Of a stretch of DNA of 64,000 bases, positions 1 to 8,595 are shown in pieces. A program made the translations under genes and the position numbers. The notes below the pieces were generated by a model that ran no database searches, was not told the origin of the DNA, and worked only from the letters and a program-made list of their open reading frames with translations. Position 1 is the stretch's first letter. The number at the start of each line of letters is the position of its first letter. The stretch lies in contig JACRBH010000025.1 of assembly GCA_016234535.1 (NCBI GenBank), positions 1-64,000 of the forward strand, read 5' to 3'. This stretch comes from Chloroflexota bacterium (lineage in GTDB: Bacteria; Chloroflexota; Anaerolineae; Anaerolineales; Villigracilaceae).

Positions 1-2313
1 TTCTGCGGTGAATGGAGGCCCTTCGAGACGAATGCCGACAGCATCGTAGATGGCATTCGCAATCGCGGGGATGGTCGGCACCATCGAATGTTCGCCGATG
101 CCGCGCGCTCCCCACGGACCGTCATCCTGCGCGACTTCGACGATGTAGGCTTGCAGGTCGCGGGGAGTATCTGCCGAGGTGGCGATGCGGTAATCTACAA
201 AACTTGGATTTCTTACAACGCCATCTTTTAATTGAAGGCTTTCGAACAGTGCTGAACTCATTCCCTGAACGAAGCCGCCTTCCATTTGCGCTTTGACCAG
301 TTCCGGGTTGATGGCTTTGCCGACATCGAAAGTGGATACGCCTTTGAGAATCTCGATACGGCCTGTATCCAGATCCACTTCAACTTCGACTGCCTGCGCT
401 CCGGTGGTGTAATGCACAACAGCACGTTCGCCCTGCCCAGTCTCGGCATCCAAGCCAGTGACATAAGTGGGCATGAAATTGCCGCGCCCAACAACGGGTC
501 CGCCCATCCAGCCTTGTCCGCCGGGCTTGGGCAAGCCGTAAATGACGAGATTTTTGAGCGGCATTTCTTTTTCACTTTTATATGAAATCACGATGCCATT
601 GACAATGTTCAGGTCTTCAACGGGTTCCTCCCATGCCTGCGCCACTGTATCCAAAATCTGACGTTTCGCATCTTTGGCGGCGTTGACGATGGCATTGCCC
701 ATGCTCCAGGTGAGTCTGCTGGCGACGGTCTGCCATTCGTACGGACTGTAGCGCGTGTCAACCGGGGTTGCGATGCGAACTGATTCGTAGGGAACACCGA
801 GCGCGCCTGCCGCCATTTGCGCGGCAACTGTAAACACACCCTGTCCGATTTCCTGTCCGCCGACGCCCACGTTGACTGTGCCGTCTTCGGCGAGTTCCAC
901 CCACGCGCTTGAACCGGCATTGGGAGGCATGGCTGGGGCTTTCCACATCAGCGCAAGTCCTTTGCCGCGCCGTTTGTTGGGAGCGCTTGCGGGAGTCTTC
1001 TTTCCCCATCCAATCGCTTCGGCTGTTTTCTCGATGCAAGTTGACAAGCCGGTTGCATGCATCTTACTGCCGGTGACGAGGGTACTGCCTGTTTTCAAAC
1101 AATTTATTTTTCTAAACTCAACCGCGTCCATTTTGATTTCAAGGGCGAGTTCGTCAATACATTGTTCCAGTCCGGCATGCATTTCGGGCATTCCAAATCC
1201 GCGCATCGCGCCGCCGACGGGATGATTGGTGTAGATGCAATAGCTGTCGGTCTTGATATTGGACACTTCATAAGGCCCGCTGCTGCTGTAGCCGGATGCG
1301 CGTGTAATGTTCACGCCATATTCCGTATAAGCCCCGCCATCCCAATAAAATTTATTTTCCATGGCCAGAAGGCGGCCATTTTCATCACAACCCATTTTGA
1401 TGTAAGAGATAAGTCCCTGACGGACGAAGGCTGTGAAAAATTCCTCCTCACGTGTCAGGAGCAGTTTTACAGGATGTCCCTTTACCTTGGTGGCGATTGC
1501 AACTGCCAGCGATTCCATGCTCACGCCGGCCTTGCAGCCGAATCCTCCCCCGACATAGGGCGCGATGACTCGCATCTTGCTTTGGGATATTCCCAGTGCC
1601 TGGGCGATCAGATTGCGCTGTGCAAAAGGCGACTGAGAACTGCCCCACAGGGTAATCTCTCCCGACTCGTCCACTTTGGCAACGGCGATATGCGGTTCAA
1701 TCGGCACGTGTTGAATGTGTGGGATTCGGTACTTCCGCTCGACGATTGCCGCGCACTTCTCCCAGGCGCTGTCTACATCGCCTTTGCGGATTTTGAAGTG
1801 ATTGGAGATGTTTGTCCCGGCTTGTGGGAATATGAAATTAGCGACCGCGTACTCATTGAGGTCAGGATGAAGCACAGGCGCATCGGATGTCGCGCCAAAC
1901 TCTGGATCGAGGACCGGCTCCAAGACTTCATATTCGACTTCGATCAAGTCGAGGGCTTTCTCGGCAATTTCTTCACTGATGGCTGCCACACCGACGACAG
2001 GGTCTCCCACATACCGGACACGGTCACGGCAGAAGATGTGCCGGTCTTTCAAATACAGCCCGATATAACCAGGAAAATCCTCGCCGGTGACAACGGCTTT
2101 TACGCCGGGCAGGGCGCGCGCTTTTGTTGTGTCAATCCTTTTGATGAATGCGTGTGGATGCGGACTGCGTTTAATGCGCGCATGAAGCAGTGAATTTCCA
2201 AACTGAATGTCGTCCGCAAAGATTGCCGCGCCGGTAACTTTTTCGCGGGCATCGATGCGGGGTGTGTTCTCACCGATGGGGCTGGGGATGGTTTGCGTGT
2301 CGTTCGTTGCCAT
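1..2313 (-). CDS. Xanthine dehydrogenase family molybdopterin-binding subunit (3' end cut by window edge)
   Basis: Large catalytic subunit of a molybdenum hydroxylase. It hydroxylates a substrate, probably a purine, at the Mo-pterin centre and passes electrons to the 2Fe-2S and FAD subunits encoded next to it. 771 residues are visible and the family is usually 750-790, so few are missing. Seen: an N-terminal fold with RIDAREKVTG and LHARIKRSPHPHA, GGGFGCK near residue 255, GQEIGQGVF near 500, and the catalytic-Glu region GIGEHSM near 736 followed by TIPAIANAIYDA. The start ATG is preceded by AAGGAG. It is the last of four co-oriented genes. Family assignment is firm. The exact substrate is inferred from the NCS2 permease in the same operon; CO or aldehyde oxidation is less likely. 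Confidence 0.93.
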   Translation of the reverse strand, partial: MATNDTQTIPSPIGENTPRIDAREKVTGAAIFADDIQFGNSLLHARIKRSPHPHAFIKRIDTTKARALPGVKAVVTGEDFPGYIGLYLKDRHIFCRDRVRYVGDPVVGVAAISEEIAEKALDLIEVEYEVLEPVLDPEFGATSDAPVLHPDLNEYAVANFIFPQAGTNISNHFKIRKGDVDSAWEKCAAIVERKYRIPHIQHVPIEPHIAVAKVDESGEITLWGSSQSPFAQRNLIAQALGISQSKMRVIAPYVGGGFGCKAGVSMESLAVAIATKVKGHPVKLLLTREEEFFTAFVRQGLISYIKMGCDENGRLLAMENKFYWDGGAYTEYGVNITRASGYSSSGPYEVSNIKTDSYCIYTNHPVGGAMRGFGMPEMHAGLEQCIDELALEIKMDAVEFRKINCLKTGSTLVTGSKMHATGLSTCIEKTAEAIGWGKKTPASAPNKRRGKGLALMWKAPAMPPNAGSSAWVELAEDGTVNVGVGGQEIGQGVFTVAAQMAAGALGVPYESVRIATPVDTRYSPYEWQTVASRLTWSMGNAIVNAAKDAKRQILDTVAQAWEEPVEDLNIVNGIVISYKSEKEMPLKNLVIYGLPKPGGQGWMGGPVVGRGNFMPTYVTGLDAETGQGERAVVHYTTGAQAVEVEVDLDTGRIEILKGVSTFDVGKAINPELVKAQMEGGFVQGMSSALFESLQLKDGVVRNPSFVDYRIATSADTPRDLQAYIVEVAQDDGPWGARGIGEHSMVPTIPAIANAIYDAVGIRLEGPPFTAE

Positions 2314-2353
2314 AAGTGTTCTCCTTATGGATGTGTAAAATCCAAATGAAAAA

Positions 2354-2404
2354 CGGAGCGCAGACTTCAGTCTGCTTGTATTGTGGACTGAAGTCTGCGC
2401 TCCG
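2354..2404. repeat. Perfect 19-bp inverted repeat (intergenic stem-loop)
   Basis: Arms 2354-2372 and 2386-2404 are exact reverse complements with a 13-base loop, beginning CGGAGCGCAGACTT. It lies in the 95-base gap between the 2Fe-2S and molybdenum subunit genes, so it would form in the polycistronic mRNA. No U-tract follows. It may stabilise or process the message, or be a mobile palindromic repeat. Confidence 0.8.
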
Positions 2405-2408
2405 AGGT

Positions 2409-2891
2409 TTACGAGGTGGCGGCCGATTGCATTTTTGCGGCTTCCTTCACAGCTTCGATGATGCGCACATATCCGGTGCAGCGGCACAAGTTCCCGACCA
2501 ATGCCTCGCGTATTTCATTCTCACTTGGATTCGGATTGCGCTTAAGCAAAGCATGGGATGAAATCAAAATTCCGGGCGTGCAAAATCCGCATTGCACTCC
2601 ACCCTCATGAATGATTGCTTCCTGAATTGGGCTTAGCTGTTTTTCGCCCGCCAGCCCCTCCACGGTGACAATATTGGCTCCGTCACATTCGACAGCCAAC
2701 ACCATGCAGCTATTGACCGGTTCGCCATTCAACAACACTGTGCAAGCTCCGCACTCACCGGCGGAGCAGCCATTTTTTGTGCCAGTCATTGCCAGGCTTT
2801 CGCGCAGCATGGCCATCAGAGTCATGTTCGATGGAACGACGACCTGTTCGAGTTCACCATTAATAGTTACGTTTATCTTGTGGAATGCCAT
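2409..2891 (-). CDS. (2Fe-2S)-binding subunit of xanthine dehydrogenase family enzyme
   Basis: Small electron-transfer subunit carrying two 2Fe-2S clusters between the molybdenum and FAD subunits. 160 residues, normal for the family. The plant-type ferredoxin cluster ligands are C42, C47, C50 and C62 (GCSAGECGACTVLLNG). The second cluster uses C101, C104, C136 and C138 (CGFCTPG and NLCRCTGY), so all eight cysteines are present. The ATG at 2891 is preceded by GGAGG. It lies between the FAD subunit gene upstream and the molybdenum subunit gene downstream, all on the minus strand. Confidence 0.95.
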   Translation of the reverse strand: MAFHKINVTINGELEQVVVPSNMTLMAMLRESLAMTGTKNGCSAGECGACTVLLNGEPVNSCMVLAVECDGANIVTVEGLAGEKQLSPIQEAIIHEGGVQCGFCTPGILISSHALLKRNPNPSENEIREALVGNLCRCTGYVRIIEAVKEAAKMQSAATS

Positions 2892-2920
2892 GTGTCCTCC
2901 GAGTTTTCAAGAAAACCTGT

Positions 2921-3110
2921 ACCACGAAGTGTCACAAAGGTTTTTTTATTTTTCTTTCTTTACCGTACATGCCGTTATTTTTACCGCTAAGAGCGCGAAG
3001 AACGCAAAGATTTAAAGGTTTTCTTAGCGCACTTTGCGGGCTTTGCGGTTCAAATGTACAGTAGAGAGATTTTTCTCCTTTGTGCTCCTTCGTCTCCTTT
3101 GTGGTTAAAG
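2921..3110. repeat. Cluster of ACCAC(A/G)(A/G)AGG-type intergenic repeats
   Basis: Three related low-complexity modules fill the gap between the FAD and 2Fe-2S subunit genes. One starts ACCACGAAGTGTCACAAAGG at 2921. A second runs from ACCGCTAAGAGCGCGAAG (2982) to CTTTGCGGT (3050) with complementary ends. The third is an inverted copy ending CTCCTTTGTGGTTAAAG at 3110. Relatives occur near 25190 and 54790. No gene is seen here. Confidence 0.7.
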
Positions 3111-3113
3111 AAA

Positions 3114-4007
3114 TCAGTTCAAATTTTTCCACACTTCGGCCAGCGCCCTTGCGGATAAATTCCTCACCATCTCTTTGCGATATCTGGCGCTGCCGCGCAC
3201 ATCGTCAATCGGCGAGCAAGCGTCGGCAGACAGGCTTGCCGCTTCGCGTAAAGATTCAGGCGTGATGGAATGATTTGCCAGATATGTTTCAGCTTCAACA
3301 GGCACCAGTGGAACAGGAGCGACAGAAGCGAGAGCGAGTCGGAAGCGATAGCCTGATTCACAACTTGAGTCTGGATGACCAAAAGCGGTCACCCCTACGA
3401 TGGATAAATCGCTCAACTGATTCCGCCCGAGCTTGATATATGTTCCCGAACATTTCTTTGGCGGAAGGGGGAAGCGGATCGCCGTCACGACATCGCCGGG
3501 TTTGAGCGTGGTCTTGCCCGGGCCTAAAAAAAATGATCCCAGCGATTCCTGCCGCGCGCCATCTGTCCCGTGGATGTGCAAGATTCCACCTAAAGCCAAA
3601 CATGCGCCAATCGTGTCACCGGCGGGTGATGCATTGCAGATATTGCCGACCACCGTGGCGCGAGTCCGCAACTGGTAGCTGGCGACTGAGCGGCAGGCCT
3701 CCGCCAGCAGGGGATAATGCGCCTGCACTTCGGGAGATGCGATCACCCGATTCATATTGACTGCCGCGCCGAGAGTCAGACCTGATTGCGGGTCAAAATG
3801 CAGATCATTCGTACCGTTCAGGTTTTTCACATCGACCAGGAACCTGGGCGTCATGAAGCCATCCCGCATACGGACAAAGATGTCAGTTCCTCCCATGAAT
3901 GGGCGCGACTCTCCGGGATTGCGGCTCAGGAAATCACTGGCTTCAGACAATGTCTCTGGTTTGAAGTATTCAAATTCGGGAAGTGCTGGATGTGTGTTTT
4001 GGGTCAT
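3114..4007 (-). CDS. FAD-binding subunit of xanthine dehydrogenase family enzyme (CoxM/XdhB type)
   Basis: Medium flavoprotein subunit that takes electrons from the 2Fe-2S subunit and passes them to NAD or another acceptor. 297 residues, typical length. The FAD-binding motifs FMGGTDIFVRMRDG (about 38-51) and TVVGNICNASPAGDT (about 119-133) are visible, followed by the C-terminal CO-dehydrogenase-flavoprotein domain with LALASVAPVPLVP. It is transcribed with the permease upstream and the two other subunits downstream. The repeat cluster in the following gap separates it from the 2Fe-2S gene by 222 bases. Confidence 0.93.
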   Translation of the reverse strand: MTQNTHPALPEFEYFKPETLSEASDFLSRNPGESRPFMGGTDIFVRMRDGFMTPRFLVDVKNLNGTNDLHFDPQSGLTLGAAVNMNRVIASPEVQAHYPLLAEACRSVASYQLRTRATVVGNICNASPAGDTIGACLALGGILHIHGTDGARQESLGSFFLGPGKTTLKPGDVVTAIRFPLPPKKCSGTYIKLGRNQLSDLSIVGVTAFGHPDSSCESGYRFRLALASVAPVPLVPVEAETYLANHSITPESLREAASLSADACSPIDDVRGSARYRKEMVRNLSARALAEVWKNLN

Positions 4008-4049
4008 AGGTATTCCTTAGAGAATACGTCATCACAAAGAAGGAAAATT

Positions 4050-4087
4050 GGTGGAACGTTCAAGCATGGTTTTATAAACGTTCCACC
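4050..4087. other. Inverted repeat, 11-bp arms
   Basis: GGTGGAACGTT (4050-4060) and AACGTTCCACC (4077-4087) are exact complements around a 16-base loop in the 109-base gap between the permease and the FAD subunit gene. No T-run follows on the minus strand. It may be a partial terminator or processing hairpin within the operon. Confidence 0.5.
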
Positions 4088-4116
4088 GTTGTAAATCATT
4101 ACAGGTCAGCGATCCA

Positions 4117-5520
4117 TTAGCGGTTGATGTTATCCCGCTCTTTCACGCCGAATAGTGACGGTGGCACTAACAGGAATAGTGTATTGATCAGAATGCCGAT
4201 AATGGCGGCGAACACAATGGCAGGGATTCCGTTCGGGAACAGGAATGGGATCTGGAACGGGAAGACGCCATTGGGGAGCGCCAGGTTGCCTCCGATACCG
4301 CAGATGAGGATGATCGCGCCGACTGCTAGCTGCTTCGGGTCGAACAGATTCACCTTTTCAGATTGGATGAGCGCAACACCCTGCATCCCGATCACGCCAA
4401 ACAGGTAGATGCTCAATCCGCCAACGACAGCCGCCGGCATGGTATTGACCAGCGTCACCAGTTTGCCGAAGAAGCCAAGTACCATGGCCATGACGCCAGC
4501 AGTCATCAGCACAGCGGTGGAGTAGTTGCGAGTGATGGCCATGAGTGAGTTATTTTCACCATAGTTCGTGCCCGCGCAGCCACCAAGGAAACCGACCACA
4601 ATATCATCCGTGCCATCAGCAACAAGGTTGAGTCCGATGAGTTCCTTGATATTGTAGGGCTTTTGTCCCAGTTCGGATGCAAGTTCATCGATATAGAGGC
4701 TCATCTGGTAGAGATGCGCAGTGGATTCAGGAACAGTGGCAATAAAGATAAGCGCAATACTTAATGCCATACCCCAGGCATCGGGGTTGGTGAACGCAGG
4801 GAAGGTGAATTTTGGCATTTCAAACCAGGGCGCCTGGGCGACAGCATCAAAATGCACCAATCCAAACGGGATGGAGATGATGTAGCCGAAAATCGCGCCG
4901 AGCAGAATCGGCAACATGCCGATCAGTCCCTTGCCTTGCAAATAGACCGAGAAAATAACGGTTGCGATGAGCGTGATGAAGGCCACCAGCCAGGTTGTTG
5001 CGGCCATTTCTGGCGCGGCCCAATTCCCTGCGTTACCGAGAGCGGCATTTGCCAGTGCAATACCGATGACCATCGCCATTGAGCCTGTGACAACTGGGGG
5101 CAGAATGCGATCCAACGCGGATTTACCGATGCGCATGATGAGCAAGCCAACCAAAATCTCAAAAACTGCCGTCACAATGATGCCCACTTGAACGATCTTC
5201 ACGCCTTCCGGGCAGTAAGCCGCAGTGGAGTTGAAGCAGTCCGGTGCAAATTGGCTCATAACCGTGATAATGACAGCAATGTATGAGAACGATGAGCCGT
5301 AATACATGGGAATCTTGCGTTTGGAGACGAGCAGGGCAATGATGGTGCCAAGTCCCGAGGCCAGCAGGGTAATGCCAACATCGAATTTTGTGAGAATGGC
5401 AACCAGCACGGTGGCGGGGAACATCGTCAGGAATTGCTGGAAGCCGAGACTGAGCATGGCACCCCAGGGAGGCGTGTCATTTGGAAGGTAACCGAAAACC
5501 TTTTGTTCTTTGACTGTCAT
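4117..5520 (-). CDS. NCS2 family nucleobase:cation symporter (uracil/xanthine permease type)
   Basis: Inner-membrane transporter importing a nucleobase with a cation. 467 residues with about 12-14 hydrophobic segments. The family signature is present in GGCAGTNYGENNSLMAITRN, matching the conserved T-x-Y-G-E-N region of UraA-type carriers; PATVLVAIL near residue 35 fits the substrate-site helix TM1. It is the first gene of the molybdenum hydroxylase operon, so the imported compound is probably the enzyme's substrate (xanthine, hypoxanthine or a related purine). That link is inference from context. The start ATG is preceded by AGGAGGA at good spacing. Confidence 0.92.
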   Translation of the reverse strand: MTVKEQKVFGYLPNDTPPWGAMLSLGFQQFLTMFPATVLVAILTKFDVGITLLASGLGTIIALLVSKRKIPMYYGSSFSYIAVIITVMSQFAPDCFNSTAAYCPEGVKIVQVGIIVTAVFEILVGLLIMRIGKSALDRILPPVVTGSMAMVIGIALANAALGNAGNWAAPEMAATTWLVAFITLIATVIFSVYLQGKGLIGMLPILLGAIFGYIISIPFGLVHFDAVAQAPWFEMPKFTFPAFTNPDAWGMALSIALIFIATVPESTAHLYQMSLYIDELASELGQKPYNIKELIGLNLVADGTDDIVVGFLGGCAGTNYGENNSLMAITRNYSTAVLMTAGVMAMVLGFFGKLVTLVNTMPAAVVGGLSIYLFGVIGMQGVALIQSEKVNLFDPKQLAVGAIILICGIGGNLALPNGVFPFQIPFLFPNGIPAIVFAAIIGILINTLFLLVPPSLFGVKERDNINR

Positions 5521-5801
5521 TTGTTCCTCCTGAAAAGATTTTTTCTTGGCAATATTGTTTTGAAATCAGTTTTTATTTTTTCTCCCACCTTCGATAAAAA
5601 ATGCGCGACATGCGCGCAATGGAGCTCATTCGATAAGCACCTCCTCGCCTTTTTTTATTCCGTCGTCAACAGCTTGGTAAAAGCATTTCTTCATAAGAAT
5701 TGAGGGTGGTGATTTGCTTGATCAGTTTGCCTTTTTGTAATGATTCAAAGACAATTAACTAACCCTATAACAAATCCTGCTTTCAGGCAATTTACAAATG
5801 T
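5521..5801 (-). other. Long leader of the NCS2 operon with two overlapping mini-ORFs (5573-5694)
   Basis: Between the predicted promoter and the permease ATG lie about 280 bases. They hold a 22-codon ORF (5694 down to 5626) starting MKKCFYQAVDDG and, overlapping its stop by ATGA, an 18-codon ORF (5629 down to 5573) preceded by GAGGAGG. The overlap suggests translational coupling. The first peptide loosely resembles the N-terminus of XdhC/CoxI maturation factors, so this may be a gene remnant rather than a leader peptide. TTGCCT and AGGCAA segments could pair upstream. I did not recognise a riboswitch. Confidence 0.3.
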
Positions 5802-5807
5802 CATCAT

Positions 5808-5835
5808 TTTATATTACGTTTGTCAGACAACTCAA
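5808..5835 (-). promoter_or_regulatory. Putative sigma70-type promoter of the NCS2/xanthine dehydrogenase operon
   Basis: On the minus strand TTGAGT (5835-5830) and TATAAA (5813-5808) are separated by 16 bases. Transcription would start near 5801. The remaining gap 5836-5954, between this and the end of the HD-GYP gene, is A/T-rich and holds no gene I can see. Confidence 0.4.
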
Positions 5836-5954
5836 CTGAATGCTTACTTATCCGCTACTCGAACACAGTAAAACCCCCAAACTTTTTGCTTTGGCTCATG
5901 AGTAAACCAGATCATAATACCCCCAATATGGTTTGAAATTTTATAAAAAGCTTT

Positions 5955-7487
5955 TCACGGTTTGCCGTCCGCAATTTCCATGAAAGCCTTGACCACTTTC
6001 GGATCAAACTGAATTCCTGCTTGATCCATTAAATAATTCAAGGCCTGTGAGCGTGACCAAGCCGGCCGATATGGACGGTCGGAAGTCAATGCGTCGAAAA
6101 CATCCACCACTGAGAAAATTCGTGCCACCAGGGGAATTTGCAGTCCCTTCAACCCATCCGGATATCCTTTCCCATTCCAATGCTCGTGGTGGTAGTGGAT
6201 AATATCCAGAGTGTGCCGCGAAGTGGTGGTCGGCGAAAGAATGTTATATGCATATACAACATGTAGCTGCATCATTTTTCTTTCCTGGTCGGTCAGACTC
6301 CCAGGTTTGAGCAGGATTGCGTCTGGAATGCCTATTTTTCCTATGTCATGCAATAGCGCGCCCCGCCGAATGTCATCCCATTGTTCTTGTGGTATAAGCA
6401 TATGCTCTGCAAGAAGCATTGTCAACCGGCTGACGCGTTGGGAATGCCCGTCTGTTTCCAAATCCCGAAGTTCAAGTGTCCGCGACAACCCCTCAATGAT
6501 GACATTGTATCCGGACGCTAGGAACTGATTATTATTTTGAAGATTCTTAAGAATTGAATCGTGCTCCATCGCATAGGCGAATTGCTCTGAAACCCTCTCA
6601 AGAAAACCCACCTGATATGTTTTTTCCGTATGAGGCATCTGCCAGAAAACCTCCAGTATGCCCTTTATATCGTGATGCGCAATCAGAGGCAATGCCAGAT
6701 ATCCGCAAAACCCCATATTTCCCAGCCCATTGATCGGATGCGATCCGGGGGGAGTCTCCCGCAGATCTTCGACCCAGACTGGCTGGTTACCGTTGGTAAA
6801 TAATTTGCCCGCCAGATCCGATTTATGGCGGCGGGGAAATCTTTCCAAAGTTGCTGTGCTCAAGCCATACGTTACGCATGTCTCAAATTGCTGGGTGGAT
6901 GGATTGTGTGAGTGCGCAATGACGGCGTCTGCCTTTAGTACTTCTGCCGTAATTTCCAAAGCGACCGGCAACGTATTTTTTATATCCAGGTTGGACTGCA
7001 AAACCTTGTAGATCGAAAATTCCAATTGCCGTTCCCGGTTCTTATAATCCTCCTGGAATAGGCTGCGTGCGATGTTCCCGGTCAGGGATGATATCCATTT
7101 GCTCGTCTCTGGTGTGAAATAATCAGCTTGATGACTCATCAAACCGATTAGGCCAATTACCTGGTCATCCTGGATTAACGGGAAGACCCCTTCACTGGTC
7201 AAGGTTTTGCGGTCTTGAATGGTGAGTGCTTTACCATGCCTTACTACGCTTTGCAGGGTTTCTTTTGGGAATTGATGAGGGGCGACACCTGGAGGCCAAT
7301 TTGCGACCCAATGCGCAGAGTGTTTTTCATCAACTTGCGCGGCCCACGCCTGAGCGATCCCCTTCAGCCCGGCAAAAAACTGTACCCACTGATTTCCCCA
7401 GGCCAAAACTTCCGTGGAAGCATTTGGGATTGGGTTGATTTGTGCCAGCAAAGTGCCAGTAGATGGGTAATTAGAATCTGAGATCAT
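5955..7487 (-). CDS. GAF-domain HD-GYP phosphodiesterase-type signalling protein
   Basis: Probable cyclic-di-GMP-degrading or binding protein. It has two GAF-like regions (about residues 25-145 and 165-305), then an HD-GYP domain (about 325-505). The HD pair lies in RRGALLHDIGKIGIP and the GYP motif in HHEHWNGKGYPDG, so metal-binding and signature residues look intact. No transmembrane segment, so it is cytoplasmic and probably senses a small ligand through GAF. I chose ATG 7487, one base after the stop of the upstream gene (TAG-C-ATG). An in-frame ATG seven codons earlier would overlap that gene. It is the last gene of a five-gene operon led by the BTAD regulator. Confidence 0.88.
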   Translation of the reverse strand: MISDSNYPSTGTLLAQINPIPNASTEVLAWGNQWVQFFAGLKGIAQAWAAQVDEKHSAHWVANWPPGVAPHQFPKETLQSVVRHGKALTIQDRKTLTSEGVFPLIQDDQVIGLIGLMSHQADYFTPETSKWISSLTGNIARSLFQEDYKNRERQLEFSIYKVLQSNLDIKNTLPVALEITAEVLKADAVIAHSHNPSTQQFETCVTYGLSTATLERFPRRHKSDLAGKLFTNGNQPVWVEDLRETPPGSHPINGLGNMGFCGYLALPLIAHHDIKGILEVFWQMPHTEKTYQVGFLERVSEQFAYAMEHDSILKNLQNNNQFLASGYNVIIEGLSRTLELRDLETDGHSQRVSRLTMLLAEHMLIPQEQWDDIRRGALLHDIGKIGIPDAILLKPGSLTDQERKMMQLHVVYAYNILSPTTTSRHTLDIIHYHHEHWNGKGYPDGLKGLQIPLVARIFSVVDVFDALTSDRPYRPAWSRSQALNYLMDQAGIQFDPKVVKAFMEIADGKP

Positions 7488-7488
7488 G

Positions 7489-7791
7489 CTACAAAGCAGC
7501 TTGGGCATACTCTTGATGTAGCAAATGATCGGAAAAACTTTGATTTAACTGCTGAATGAATTCCGGCAAAGATGAAGCTTGGACCGAACCGATCAAATTC
7601 AGGGTCAATTCAGACAGATGGAATCTTTCCCCTCCAAATCCCTTTCGAACTGTGGAACTTGGGTTTTCCAATAGGCTTGTGCAAAAATGCGGGCTGATTG
7701 CCGCAGCCAGAAGAAGACGGCGAATGCTGCTCATGTCATTGGATAGATCAGAGGCGGCAATGGGAGGAATGGTAATAGGTTTGGTGAACAT
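7489..7791 (-). CDS. Small protein resembling NHLP/Os1348-type leader proteins
   Basis: 100 residues, function unknown. The central part (about 22-82) has the pattern of nitrile-hydratase-like leader or Os1348 small proteins: a helix, SPHFCTSLLENPSSTV, then GFGGERFHLSELTLNLIGS and SSLPEFIQQL. This compares with the family theme of aspartate/phenylalanine, LL-x-N-P and a late Leu-rich helix. There is no clear GG or GA cleavage motif and no cyclodehydratase or lanthionine enzyme nearby, so a peptide-precursor role is not shown. Its ATG overlaps the stop of the DUF5317 gene (TAATG) with GGAGAG inside that gene as ribosome site. It probably partners the HD-GYP protein. Confidence 0.6.
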   Translation of the reverse strand: MFTKPITIPPIAASDLSNDMSSIRRLLLAAAISPHFCTSLLENPSSTVRKGFGGERFHLSELTLNLIGSVQASSLPEFIQQLNQSFSDHLLHQEYAQAAL

Positions 7792-8381
7792 TAGGTCTCT
7801 CCTGAATTTAAAACTGATATGGAAGAACTTCCATTCAAGAGCATCCAGAATGCTCCAACAGATATGAAAATATCTCCAAGGCTAAAGGCAAAGCGATACG
7901 GCATGAAATGTGGAGGGACAAATCGATCAGCCAACCAGGGAAGAAAGATTTGCGACCCTGACAGCAGGATATCCTTGCTGGCGCTGCTAATGCGTTCACC
8001 GATTGACAAACTGTTCATGGTAGTCTGGCTTACAAGACTTGTGGCAGCTTCAACAGTCAAGGGCATGAATCCGCCATTTGCCAGAATAACTGCCAGATTG
8101 CACCCGAGTCCGAAAGTCAAAAAAATCATACCTGACAGACGCAGGTTTGCAAGCGCAAAACCCAGCAGCAGAATCTGTGATACGACGAGACAGGCAGACG
8201 CTTGACTGTCTGTCAACAAACGGCGCGTAGATGGAAGATAAAATGCCAGCCATTGGGGCAGAAACCCCAAAAATACCAGCCAAACCGAACTAAAAACTGG
8301 GGGATGCCAAACATGCCCCTTCGATCTGGCGACTCCCAATCCGGCCAAACTTCCAGAAACTACAGACAGGAGAAGGATCAC
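7791..8381 (-). CDS. DUF5317 family membrane protein
   Basis: 196 residues with five or six hydrophobic segments. Family features are ILANGGFMPLTVEA in the middle and a C-terminal segment FAFSLGDIFISVGAFWMLL with the conserved GD. The function of DUF5317 is not known to me. The start is GTG at 8381. Its G is also the last base of the TAG stop of the 47-residue peptide gene upstream, so the two are probably translationally coupled. The stop overlaps the next ATG. The tight coupling suggests a membrane protein acting on, exporting or anchoring its small neighbours. Confidence 0.82.
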   Translation of the reverse strand: MILLLSVVSGSLAGLGVARSKGHVWHPPVFSSVWLVFLGFLPQWLAFYLPSTRRLLTDSQASACLVVSQILLLGFALANLRLSGMIFLTFGLGCNLAVILANGGFMPLTVEAATSLVSQTTMNSLSIGERISSASKDILLSGSQIFLPWLADRFVPPHFMPYRFAFSLGDIFISVGAFWMLLNGSSSISVLNSGET

Positions 8382-8524
8382 TATTTACCAACACCGCCGA
8401 CATCTTCTGGAGCCCCCGCGCCTAAGACCAGCATGGTCAGAGCTATTAGCATAAGGGCAAATTGCAAGTGGGTCTTGTTAATCTTTGAAACGAAAAAAAC
8501 GGACTTGTTAATTAGGTTTTGCAT
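8381..8524 (-). CDS. 47-residue single-pass membrane or signal-type peptide
   Basis: Short gene with a good ribosome site (GAGGTG six to seven bases before the ATG at 8524). Product: a charged N-terminus (MQNLINKSVFFVSKINK), a hydrophobic segment about 21-36 (ALMLIALTMLVLG), and a polar tail GAGAPEDVGGVGK. Its TAG stop overlaps the GTG start of DUF5317. The layout resembles secreted signalling peptides with a membrane leader, but I recognise no family and there is no AgrD-like Cys/Ser ring. It could also be a small regulatory subunit of the DUF5317 protein. Confidence 0.6.
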   Translation of the reverse strand: MQNLINKSVFFVSKINKTHLQFALMLIALTMLVLGAGAPEDVGGVGK

Positions 8525-8595
8525 GGGTCACCTCATAGACTTGGGAATGAATTTATTACCCCTACTTTATCAAATCCCCGGTTACAAAGGTGGCC

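Noticed and set aside
1057..2193. 378-codon plus-strand frame
   Set aside because: It is antisense to the molybdenum subunit, whose motifs and ribosome site are clear. Its translation has no family features.
5521..5801. Purine riboswitch in the NCS2 leader
   Set aside because: I could not find the conserved purine-aptamer core or loop-loop segments in this leader.
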